Assembly: GCA_024036415.1 (NCBI GenBank)
Contig: JAMWET010001353.1
Coordinates: forward strand, 887,656-951,655
DNA from: Prochilodus magdalenae
Taxonomy: Eukaryota > Chordata > Actinopteri > Characiformes > Prochilodontidae
Length of the DNA: 64,000 nucleotides
Direction of reading: 5' to 3'
The position numbers were made by a program, and so were the translations under genes. Positions within the stretch are counted from its first letter, which is position 1; each line of letters opens with the position of its first letter. Shown in pieces: positions 1 through 10,708 of this stretch. Below the pieces are notes generated by a model. The model was given only the letters and a program-made list of their open reading frames with translations, was not told where the DNA came from and ran no database searches.

Positions 1-495
1 CGCAGACCACTACAATGACTGCTCACGTCAACGTCACCAAAGACTGTGTTGTGGCAGACTCTCATGGGGTGACTCAGAATGGCAGCAGGTCATCTTCAGT
101 GATGAGTTGTCTTTGTGTCCACGTGTGGAGACACTGTGGTCAGCACCAAGATAAATACTTGTGGTGATACGTCACATGTCCAGAAGGCCTGGTATCACTC
201 CACCTCCACCCCTACCGCAAAATCTGCAGGAGCTGTGTGAGAATATTCAAGCTGCATGGGATGGATTATCAGAGGACACCATTAGGAACCTCTAAAATTC
301 CATGCTGAGACGTCCGGCAGCCTGTCACCATACTGTGGGACACTACGCCTGTAGGTGTAGCTCAGTAAATATTGCCCATATCAGTCTGAATGCATCATCA
401 TTTATTGTTCCTGGTAACTTTATCTTCCTTCCCAATAGCACTGCAATCCCACACTTCCCTCTGGGTGCAACTCTTCTTTTGTTGATGAGTCTATA
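1..495 (+). mobile_element. Tc1/mariner-like fragment, copy A
   Basis: Around bases 70-125 one frame reads WGDSEWQQVIFSDE, typical of the start of the DDE catalytic domain of Tc1-like transposases (FSDE carries a catalytic Asp). The frame is broken afterwards. From about 120 to 495 the sequence matches, in opposite orientation, 2925-3200 and 56880-57240. It is therefore one of three local copies of the same family, all incomplete and non-functional. The left end lies outside the window. Confidence 0.75.
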
Positions 496-579
496 AAGGA
501 TGACAAACGTTTATCACACAGCTTTTAAGTTCATAGAGTTCATATAGCCTAGTACATACAGTAAATAAGAGTTTGTTAT

Positions 580-621
580 TGTATTATTATTATTATTATT
601 ATTATTTAATTATTATTATTT
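580..621. repeat. (ATT)n microsatellite
   Basis: Interrupted run of ATT/TTA units between the Tc1-like fragment and the arsi 5' flank. Confidence 0.9.
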
Positions 622-639
622 AAAGCCAGTTTGCTCGAG

Positions 640-925
640 CTTGCATGTGACCCAGATAGTGTCTGCTCCAGCTCTGTTCGGGCGGGGTTAAGACGCGAGC
701 TTTTAAGGAATCGTGCGATAATCCTCGAAAGCAGACGGGTTCCGTACAGAGGGGAACAGTGAAGCCCCACAGCTCTGCGCCTGAACGTTCCTTCCCTCCC
801 TTTCTTCCTCCCTCCCTCCCTCCCTCCTGGCAGTCCTCGGACATGGAAGCAGCACGTCCAGCTCCCTCTGACCTGCTCCTCCTCAGCGGTTCTTTCTAAG
901 CTGCTCAGGAGAACAGCAGGTAAGC
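640..925 (+). promoter_or_regulatory. arsi 5' flank and 5' UTR
   Basis: GC-richer than the DNA before it, with a GC-box-like GGCGGGG near 680 and a pyrimidine tract (CCCT/TTCC repeats) at about 787-826. No clear TATA box. The sequence CAGGTAAGC at 917-925 is a near-perfect splice donor that abuts the start codon at 926. The transcription start cannot be placed. Confidence 0.4.
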
Positions 926-3900
926 ATGGCGCTGTCGCCGCTCACGGGTCTGTCCGTGATGAGCCTACTGAGCGTGGGCTACCTGTCCTGGGACTGGACG
1001 AGTCCCAACCAGGTCGAGAACGAGCCCGGGGCCGCCGCGCCCGGACACCGACCCCCTCACATCATCTTCATCATGACGGACGACCTGGGCTTCAACGACA
1101 TCGGCTACCACAACCCAGACATCCGCACACCCGCGCTGGACAAACTGGCCGCCGAGGGGGTCAAGCTGGAGAATTACTACGTGCAGCCGATCTGCACCCC
1201 GTCCCGCAGCCAGCTGCTCACGGGCAGGTAGAGCTCACGACTCCCTCTAACGCTCTCGTAGGGTTTAGCGCAACAGCTCCGTTTCTCCACCAGAGAGGAG
1301 AAACTGACCGCTCTAAATGGGAATGCATGTGAATTTAACAAATCTGGGTGATTTAGGTGGCTGGATGTGAAGTTCTCGTAGACGTTTTATGATAAGACTG
1401 TGATCAGAAACGTGTGTGTGCAGGTAAAATAGAACCCAAAGACAACCCTTCAAACTTTATTCAAATTCAAATTAAAAGCTATATTGACTGTAAACTTGGT
1501 GTCATAGTTTAAGAACAGTATAAATTATATTGAATCACCTTTATTTAAAACTCACGACTATCAGCTATGATAAACTTGTGAATAATCCCTGAATAATTCA
1601 GTACGCACTATGAATAATTCATTATCTACTACAGTATCTACTACAACCGATTCAGTATCTACTACAGTATCTACTACAAATGATTCAGTATCTACTATCT
1701 ACTACAAACGATTCAGTATCTACTACAATGATTCAGTATCTACTACAGTATCTACTACAACCGATTCAGTATCTACTACAATGATTCAGTATCTACTACA
1801 GTATCTACTACAACCGATTCAGTACAGTATCTCTACAACGATTCAGTATCTACTATCTACTACAAACGATTCAGTATTACTACGATTACAAGTATCTACT
1901 ACAGTATCTACTACAACAATTCAGTATCTACTACAGTATCTACTACAAACGATTTAGTATCTACTACAAACGATTCAGTATCTACTACAAACGATTCAGT
2001 ATCTACTACAGTATCTACTACAACCGATTCAGTATCTACTACAGTATCTACTACAAACGATTCAGTATCTACTACAGTATCTACTACAAACGATTCAGTA
2101 TCTACTACAGTATCTACTACAAACGATTCAGTATCTACTACAGTATCTACTACAAACGATTCAGTATCTACTACAGTATCTACTACAAACGATTCAGTAT
2201 CTACTATAGTATCTACTACAAACGATTCAGTATCTATTACAATATATACCACAAACGATTTAGTATATACTACTTATGATTCAGCATCCACTACAAATGA
2301 TTCACTAACTACTACAAATGAGTCAGTATCCACTACGAATGATTCAGTATCCACTATGAATGATTCGGTATCTACTGCCAATTATTTAGTATCTACTACA
2401 AATGATTCTGTACCTACTACAAATAATACAGAATCTGCTATAAATGATTCAGTATCTATAAACATGATCAACCACCAATTACGATTATGCAAATAATCTT
2501 GTTCCTTATTCTGGGTTCAACTCCACCATTTTTATGTCTACATAATTAAAAGGTTAAGATTTAAACATAGTCGTTAAGAGAAAATTCTTAATTCTCAGAT
2601 TCTCTGGCAATTAGAACCAGTCAGCTAAAGAATTCAATGCCTCTAAAAGCTGCACCGCATACAGCCATTGCAAAAAACATTTATCAACATAGTTTTCACA
2701 ACCAAAATATGATTGTGGTTCAAAACGTGTACAAGCATGCAGGTGAAACAGTAGCCATCGCTTCCACTGTAAAGAGGCTTCTCTGCACGTTATCATTTCA
2801 CATCTGATCACTCTGAATGACTGTTTACTCTGCGGTGCTGGAACTACGTAAAGATTTAGAAAACATCACTGGAATTCTCCTTTAAGAGGCAACATGACTT
2901 AACATGACATACACCCATCATTAAAGAATAGCTGCACCCAGAAGGAAGTGTGGGACTGCAGTGCTATTGGGAAGGAAGATAAAGGTCACCAGGAACATTA
3001 AATGATGATAAGTTTAGACTGATATGGGCAATATCAGAAGCACTGTCTCTCAGTATGGCATTGTGTCGCCATGTTTGATAACACAACATTCCAGACGTCT
3101 CAGCATGGAGTGGTAGAGGTTACTAATGGTGTCCTATGATAATCCATCCTATGCAGCTTGAATATTCTCACACAAAAGTGGAAGATGACCCACTGCCATT
3201 CTGAGTTACTCAATGACAGCCTGACACCGTGACACCATAGCAGTCTTTGGCGGCGTTGACGTGGTGTTAAGGGCACTTCTGTGAGCAAGTAGTCCTGCAT
3301 CGTGCAGTCATTTACCGATGGTGCTGGCAGTAACAAGATGACCCATGGAGGGCATTGCTGTTCGCTGAATGTCTGCAATTGTTATTCATCCTGAGTGATT
3401 TCAATAACAGCTCCCTTTCCTCCCCTCAGGTATCAGATCCACACTGGCCTCCAGCATTCCATCATCAGGCCACGTCAGCCAAACTGCCTGCCTTTTGACC
3501 AGGTCACTCTGCCGCAGCGCCTCCAAGAAGCTGGCTACTCCACCCACATGGTGGGGAAATGGCATCTCGGCTTTTACAAGAGGGATTGCCTCCCTACTCG
3601 CCGCGGCTTCCACACCTACTTTGGCTCTCTGACTGGAAGTGTGGACTACTACACTTATGATTCCTGTGATGGCCCAGGGATGTGTGGGTATGATCTCCAT
3701 GAAGGGGAGGCAGTGGCATGGGGTCATGGGGGTAAATACTCCACCCACCTTTACACCCGTCGAGTACGGAAGATCCTAGCATCGCACGACCCGTCAGCTC
3801 GGCCTCTCTTTATTTTCCTGTCCTTCCAGGCTGTGCACACGCCCTTGCAGTCTCCCAAGGAGTACATCTACCCTTACCGTGGCATGGGGAATGTCCTGCG

Positions 3901-4831
3901 CCGTAAATACGCCGGCATGGTGTCGGCTGTAGACGAGGCAGTACGGAATGTGACTTATGCACTAAGGAAATACGGCTACTATCGCAACAGCGTGATCATC
4001 TTCACCACAGATAATGGAGGTCAACCACTCTTTGGTGGGAGCAACTGGCCTCTCAGAGGCAGGAAGGGAACTTACTGGGAAGGAGGCCTCCGTGGAGTGG
4101 GCTTTGTCCACAGTCCGCTTCTCAGGCAGCGGAGAAAGGTCAACAAGGCCCTGATCCACATTACCGACTGGTACCCCACTCTGGTGGGCCTGGCAGGAGG
4201 CAATGTATCTTGGACCCAGGGGTTGGACGGATACAACATGTGGGAGACAATCAGCGAGGGCAAGGAGTCTCCCCGCTATGAGATCTTGCACAACATCGAT
4301 CCGCTCTATGTCCAAGCACGGCACGGCTCCCTCCGGTCTGGCTTTGGTATCTGGAACACGGCCGTGCAGGCGTCGGTTAGGGTAGGGGATTGGAAACTGT
4401 TGACTGGTGAGCCAGGGTATGGGGACTGGACCCCTCCTCAAATGCTGGGAAACTTTCCTGGAGGCTGGTGGGACCTGGAACGCCATGCAGAGCCACGTAA
4501 ATCCATGTGGCTGTTCAACATTAGTGGGGATCCATACGAGAGGTACGACCTGTCAGACAAAAGGCCAGATGTGGTGAAGCAACTTCTGGCCAGACTGGCC
4601 TTTTATAACCGCACAGCTGTGCCAGTGCGCTACCCGGCTGAAGATCCTAGGGCTGATCCCAGCCTGAATGGGGGTGCATGGAAACCTTGGGCTGGAGACG
4701 AGGAGGCAGACTGCTGGAACCAAGTTTACCCTAGAAGGAACAAAGACAAGAAGGACAAGAAGAAGAAGTTCAGCAAAACAAGGTCATTTTTTAGGAAACT
4801 GAACACAAGGATGATGTCCAATAGAATATAA
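926..4831 (+). CDS. arsi: Arylsulfatase I (two coding exons)
   Basis: Coding exons 926-1227 and 3430-4831 join in phase (AG|G, Arg101) to give 567 aa; human ARSI is about 569. The family hydrolyses sulfate esters in the ER/secretory or lysosomal route after SUMF1 converts the active-site cysteine to formylglycine. Visible features: a hydrophobic N-terminus (about residues 5-21, signal peptide or anchor), the metal-binding pair DD at 52-53, the sulfatase signature CTPSR with Cys90, the second signature GKWHLG at 143-148, and DNGG with Asp295/Asn296. The end ([16 protein letters not shown]) and the start (YLSWDW) match ARSI better than ARSJ. The intron is 2.2 kb with donor GTAGAG and acceptor CCCTCAG. 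Start context is AGCATGG. A possible AATAAA lies at 5431-5436. Nearby il17b fits human 5q32. Substrate specificity cannot be read from sequence. Confidence 0.95.
1605..2480. repeat. Minisatellite in arsi intron 1
   Basis: About 0.87 kb of tandem units built from a 12-mer (GTATCTACTACA) and a 21-mer in which the 12-mer is followed by AACGATTCA-type sequence. The commonest higher-order unit is 12+21 = 33 bp. The central part (about 1960-2215) is very regular; the right edge (2230-2480) is degenerate. Because the units are multiples of three and lack stops in some frames, long artefactual open frames appear on both strands. Confidence 0.95.
2925..3390 (-). mobile_element. Tc1/mariner-like fragment, copy B, in arsi intron 1
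   Basis: Reverse-strand relative of 1-495. The minus strand encodes [17 protein letters not shown] and then NSEWQWVIF, the stretch between the helix-turn-helix and the catalytic domain of Tc1-like transposases. The rest of the catalytic domain is deleted. The copy ends about 40 bp upstream of the arsi exon 2 acceptor at 3429, so it sits in or next to the branch-point region. Confidence 0.75.
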
Positions 4832-5904
4832 AGAGTGATAATTAGGAATGGACTGTATTTATAGAGACTCTCTTTTCCTTTATAGTAATAGCTTTCCTTT
4901 TGTGGGATCACATTTCTTAACTTACACAGAGACGAAGAGCAATCCTAATGTCCCATGGACAAATTCAGTTGAGTACTTGACTGCATTTTATTGCATACTC
5001 TACCTCTCAGTATTTTTCTGCTCTGGTGTTTGTAATATGCTATTTGTAAGATCTTACAGTGTTTGCATTATAGCCTATAAGCAGACTGAAAAATAGGTGA
5101 TCAAACAGATGCATTATTTAATGCATTTATTTTTTCCTGTTGCCTCTGACGTCAGATAATCATGCATCCATGATATCTTACCTTTCAGACGAATGCAGTC
5201 CTCTGTGCATGTCTATAAATTGTATAACATTAGTTTTGTTGACCTGCAGCGGTGGCTGTTGACACTATTTGTTGATTTTAGAGACTTGCTCTCTGGTTCT
5301 ACACACCTTGTGTTAGGTTTTCATTGATCTTGGAATGACCAACCACTCACCACACGTCATAGCATTTGACACATTCTTTGTTTCTGTGATTTCCCGGTGA
5401 GTAATGGGAACACATGTGATAAATGAATGAAATAAAGGAAGCATGGCTGTTGGATAGATACGGCATCCGTATGTAGGCTAGTGTCATTTCTGTAGAAACA
5501 CTGCCCTCTAGTGGACACATGTTATCAGTAACACAACGATCCTTCTTTTGAGCAGTGTAACTCAACCTGGTCCGCAGGGTCCCCAGACAATCCATATTTT
5601 AATTCTAACCTAATTTACAACCCATGGGGATGAAGGATATGTGGACTGCATGGGGGTTCCGCATGACCAGGTTTGTAAACACTACCCAAGAACTGAACCT
5701 TTTGGGGTATTTCCTTTGCTCCAAGTATTTCTGATCCAAACCTTCCTGTAGGTGTCCAGTAGGAAAACACTAAACTGTGCAGGATCTCTAGACTAGGATT
5801 ATAAACCTGTGCTCTAGAGAACTGGAGGCACTGACAACCTGCTGGGGCAGTCATGGGCTGGAGGTTAGGGAAGCAGCCTTGTACCTGGAGGGACACAATT
5901 GAGG

Positions 5905-6235
5905 CTAACCCCCAACTGCTTCCTGGGTGCTTAAGCTAACCCCCAACTGCTCCCCCGGTGCTGAAGCTAACTGCCAACTGCTCCCCCGGTGCTGAAGTTA
6001 ACTGCTTCCTGGGTGCTTAAGCTAACCCCCAACTGCTCCCCCGGTGCTGAAGCTAACTGCCAACTGCTCCCTGGGTACTGAAGTTAACTGCTTCCTGGGT
6101 GCTCAAGCTAACCCCCAACTGCTCCCCCGGTGCTGAAGCTAACTGCCAACTGCTCCCTGGGTACTGAAGTTAACTGCCAACTGCTTCCTGGGTGCTGAAG
6201 CTAACCCCCAACTGCTCCCCCGGTGCTGTGGTTAA
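5905..6235. repeat. Minisatellite of ~31-bp units
   Basis: About ten or eleven imperfect tandem units sharing AACTGCTCCC and GGTGCTGAAGCTAAC. Two unit types alternate: a CCCCCGGTGCTGAAG type and a CCTGGGT(A/G)CT type, so the array has a higher-order pattern. No gene overlaps it. Confidence 0.9.
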
Positions 6236-7460
6236 GACTCCCCACAAATGCATGTGTTTCACCATGATTTAGCAGTAATGACAAAATGACAAAGTCGTTC
6301 TGAGAGGTTTGATGTGAAATGGCTCGTTGCAGAGATAGGCCTACTAACTGACTCTGTACAGTAAAGGTGAGTCATGAGGTCTACAATGCAAATATGCCTC
6401 AGATTTGCACATGCAGGAACTTTGGGTTGAAACCGGTCTTCAACGCTTTAGGGGGAAAACAAATGACACTCGCCACAGACAGAATATCTAACTAAACCAA
6501 GACGCTCATTTAATTCTAAACACCAGAATTAAATGAGCGTTTGTGGGTCGTTTACATACTGGGTCAGGTTAATATATGTCCACTCTGCTTGCCGCAGTGC
6601 AATACATCGGAAAGATATTTAACTGCATCTTAAGTCCTTTCAGTCTCCCAGCATCAAGCTGGTGCAGTAATCCCACAGAATGAGGTTCAAAACTGGATAT
6701 CTATGGAGTCCCAATGTAATCAAATTACCCATGAAACATTCTACTTTGTGAAATATTAAACATTTACATTTCTGTCACACTCTACAGGCAGCATGCTAGC
6801 TAGCCTTAGCATTAGTGCTCTGACAACTGACCTAGCTAATTAGGCTAGCCTGGTCATCTAGCCCGAGCTCCAACCACAATGTGTCAGAGGGACAAGTCTG
6901 AGATAAGTGTATTAAAAGTGTTGTTGGTACCACACAGCACACAGCAAGTCCTCAGTGTAGTGTCAGTAATTCAGTTCAAAGTCCACATTCAGAAACACAT
7001 TCCAGCTTTCTCTGTTTTCACTGTTTTGTTGTCTGCGTAGAACCTATAGGGACGTATGGGACGTGGTGATGATAGCCCCCTCTGGATGAAGTATTGCTGG
7101 TCAGATCAGTCATTTTATTTACTATCAATATGACAAATTAACCTATATATGTCTTCTGGGGATTTTTTTTTTTTCTGTTGTTAATTAGTGTAGAAATCTA
7201 TAAATAGTAACGGTGAATCCTGAATGTAATACCTTCCTGTGAGGGAGCCTTGTCTTGTTCCCATCACAGCTGCTCCGAACAACTCTGCAAGTAATGGTAA
7301 ATCAGAGCACTTCACATCAAACCACTCTCAAAGGCTTCATTTCAACTGCAGTTCATTTCTTTAGAATTTAATTCTGGATACAGTTCTATAAAACCTGTAA
7401 ATGCTCCCTCCAAGTGAAATGAATGTGTGTTTACCAAGTGATGATACTACTGCTTACCCT

Positions 7461-7462
<2 letters not shown>

Positions 7463-7531
<69 letters not shown>
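7463..7531. repeat. (GA)n microsatellite
   Basis: About 69 bp of nearly uninterrupted GA. The Arg-Glu open frame across it is an artefact. Confidence 0.98.
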
Positions 7532-7538
<7 letters not shown>

Positions 7539-7854
7539 TGCACCTTCACATGCTGATCCTGATGTCATATTTGTGGTTGTTCATTGTGCTCTAACGATGA
7601 TGGTACCTGGACTGCTTTGCTGTTACTCACAACCTTTACTTTCTAGGTCTAGCACACCTTTCTTCGCTGCTGCTGCATGAGCTAAGAGGTACCAGCGCTT
7701 TTGCTCTTAATCAAGGCTACCCAAAGTTGGCTCGTGAGGATACCAGTATGGTCTCAAACCCCACTGTTTCCCATAAGGAAAGTGTTTTAAAGATGTTTAA
7801 TACTATATATTATAATTTATAACATACCAATACACATTTTATTGTAATTATAGC

Positions 7855-7857
<3 letters not shown>

Positions 7858-7902
<45 letters not shown>
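7858..7902. repeat. (ATT)n microsatellite
   Basis: About 15 consecutive ATT units. Confidence 0.98.
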
Positions 7903-8379
7903 GTGTTACTTTAAAACAGTTTTGATCTATACCCCCCACCCTGACTCCCACCACCCTGTTTTAAATATATTAATGAGATTCTCTATTGGCTGAACATAAG
8001 GAAATGGAAAGAAGCGTGCAGTAAGAATATGAAGCAGGAATATGTAAAATGTAATACCTCATAGTTTGTTTAAGTGTGTCTTGGTGTCCTAGAATTATGG
8101 GCAACCCTGTTTACCGTTTGTTGTTTCTCGTTTACTCATACTGTACATGAAACAGCTTACCATTCTCTGGCATAGAAATCCTTAGATTTAACAACTACAA
8201 CAACAATAGCACCACCACAGCAGAAGAAGAAGAAAGAATGAAAACAACTTGTGTTTTTCTAAGGTTTATTTCACCAAAATGAACACTCATTATAAACAGA
8301 CATTATTGATAATAAAATACAGTAAAATACTTTTTATTTATCATTATTATCATTACTATTATAAACAACAATGAAACAA

Positions 8380-8515
8380 ACTACTACTACTACTACTAAT
8401 AATAATAATAATAATAATAACAATAATGATGATGATGATTATGGCGATGATTAATAATAATAATAATAATAACAATAACAACAACAATAATAATAATAAT
8501 ATTAATAATAATTAA
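8380..8515. repeat. Compound AAT/GAT/ACT trinucleotide repeat in the il17b 3' flank
   Basis: ACT, AAT, GAT and AAC triplet runs, interrupted. It lies about 110-245 bp beyond the il17b stop, so it is probably transcribed as an AU-rich part of the il17b 3' UTR if the AATAAA on the minus strand at 8265-8270 is used. Confidence 0.85.
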
Positions 8516-8624
8516 GCGTTTAGGAACTTGTGAACTTTGAACTTGAACACCCATGATATTATTAATGAAACAGACTGTTAATAATAGTTATTATTACAAT
8601 ATTTAAAACAATATCACATCTCCA

Positions 8625-10708
8625 TCAGCCCACTATGCAGGTGCAGCCCACTGCGATGCTCTCCACCACGGTCCTGTAACGCGGCACGCATTTCTTACGG
8701 CGCCCCTTGCGGCCTGGCGGCGCGTCGCACAGCAGCCTGCGCACCGGCAGCTGCGTATAGATGAGCGCGCTGCTCATGGAGAGGTCCTCCTGCATGGTGA
8801 ACGGGTTGATGCAGCCTGAACACGAACACTTGGCCTCTGGGATGTCCACCGGCCTGCGCCTCTCATCGTGGTTGATTCTGTACAAAGACCCACAGCTGTT
8901 AGCACACGTACCTTCGGAGCAGTGTAGGTCTGACTAGCAGTGGCAGGACTGAGTGCTGTAGTTATATTTACCCACTGTAGCTGGATGAACTTCAGTAAGA
9001 CACCTCTAGATTAGATCCTCTGTTACATATACTCTACATGTACGACACGGAAGCTGCACTGCTGGACAACTAATACACACCTGATTCACTCAAGCTGGTT
9101 CTTAGGTTGCCAGTATTTAATACGCAGTGCTTTACACTGGTACACTGTTCCACGCCTGATCACCTGATAGTCTTTATTAGTGGAATTTCACTCAGGTTTC
9201 AACAGCTGTGTAAAATCTAACCTGAGTGTGTTTACATATTACAATCAAAGTCAGATTTCTCCAGCTGTCTGATAATTCAAGAGATTGTGTAAACAGGATA
9301 ATCTGAGACTGATGAAGGTCTGAAAATCCGATAAAGAGAGCTGCATTTTAGCTCAGTCTTAGTGCATATGTGTGTTCTTACTCTGATTTCTTTCAGATTT
9401 CTCAGTCTGCACATGTGCAAAAACACAGCGTGGTATCGCAAATAAGTGTGCAGCATTTAACACAACATCTGCGAGATGGCAACCGACCTTGGGAGTGACA
9501 CCAAACTGCATGCTTGATGAAATGGAGGATCATGTATGTTCGTATTTTTGCAGCATGAAGTGATTTGTTAGGTTTACACCTCATCTTATTCTGCCCGACT
9601 CATGTAGACCCAGAGTGTTACCATTGTCTGGTTACCTAAGAACATGTAAAAGCACTAAAGGGATTACCGTCTAAAATCAGATTTTCTGCAGTAATCGGAT
9701 TATTGAGTGCTTGTAAACATATCCAGTGAGATGTAAATAAGGTAATTTGGAGTGGTTTGATGTGAAGGGGTTCACTGTAGTGTATCTTACACAGATCTTG
9801 GTGGTAAGGGCACGCAGGGGTTGTGATATTTACAGTGCAAATATATGACCATTTTAGTTACTTCTAAAAACGACACCCTCCACTTCGGGAGCGACTTGAA
9901 AAAAGACTTTAGGAAAAAACTTCCACTAGTTACCATCACCACCACTATGGTGTAACCAATCTCGGTGTGTACAGCTTTGCATCTTAACACAGTAAATATG
10001 CAGAATCAGTGGAATTCCCCTTTGGTTTTTGGGAGTTTAACCAGAATAACATTTGCAGATTATGATTTTGCATATCATCAGATTCTTGTGCATTGTTCAG
10101 GGATTGCTCTGTAATGCTCTGTTTCCCTTCATTATCTGTTGTGTTGGCAGCTCCCACAATTCATCATTAGACATTTTCTTTGTAGTTGTAACTGCATTAA
10201 AATATCTCCCTGTGTAAGTGAAATCAGTGCACGGTAATGCTGACTGAACTAAAACCAGAACTACAATTAGCCCACCTGTAGGACCACGGGGAGAGGCTTC
10301 GACTGTTAGACATCCAAAGCTGGCGGTCCACCACACATTTGGTTTTGGAAAGAGCTGGGTTGCTCTTCACTTGGAACACCATGTCCTCTATGGTCTTATC
10401 AAAGTCCATCTCTCCTGAGCCTGCTGTAGCCTCGCCGGTCAGGATTGGATCCAGGGGCATTCTGAAAGATGATCCATTTCCCTGAGGTTGAGTCTCCTGT
10501 TGGCTCTCCAGTTTTCGCCTCCGTGTCTTTCCCTCTTTACGCGCCTCCGTCCACACCAGAACGTTGACCGCCATCAGGAACATTACCAGCTGTTGGAGAT
10601 GACTGATGAGTGTCTGACCAAGGTCTTTCTCCTACATCCTCCGCACAAACACACAAAGGGATTCTAAAAGAAGCTGATACCACTCACCTCCTTCCAGAAT
10701 TTGCCCAT
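8625..10708 (-). CDS. il17b: Interleukin-17B (three exons)
   Basis: Minus-strand exons 10688-10708, 10276-10589 and 8625-8877 join in phase (phase 0, then AG|A) to 195 aa; human IL-17B is 180. IL-17B is a secreted cystine-knot cytokine that acts through IL17RB. Exon 1 encodes only MGKFWKE with donor GAG|GTGAGT, and exon 2 continues LVMFLMAVNVLVWTEA, giving a plausible signal peptide. The mature part has an N-glycosylation site (NGSS), a basic linker, then KCVVDRQLWMSN, SLSPWSY, VDIPEAKCSCSGC, NPFTMQED and the family ending IAVGCTCIV. NPFTMQED and LWMSN point to IL-17B rather than IL-17D or A/F. The start at 10708 (ACCATGG) is preferred to an ATG at 10583 because it completes the signal peptide. 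Possible AATAAA at 8265-8270 on the minus strand. The promoter is not resolved. Confidence 0.9.

Larger units (their letters stand above)
4832..8264. other. arsi 3' UTR and arsi-il17b intergenic DNA
   Basis: The arsi 3' UTR probably runs from 4832 to shortly after the AATAAA at 5431-5436. Beyond it I see no coding exon. The stretch holds a minisatellite at 5905-6235, a perfect inverted pair around 6500-6542 (CGCTCATTTAATTCT and its complement), a GA run at 7463-7531 and an ATT run at 7858-7902. Open frames here are short and not protein-like. Confidence 0.6.

Noticed and set aside
1610..2252. Long open frames on both strands (Ser-Thr-rich and Val-Asp-Thr-rich)
   Set aside because: They are products of a tandem repeat whose period is a multiple of three, inside the arsi intron.
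10224..10275. Continuation of il17b exon 2 beyond 10276 in the open frame
   Set aside because: The TACAG|GTGGGC donor joins exactly to the cystine-knot exon (AG|A), reproducing the family sequence.
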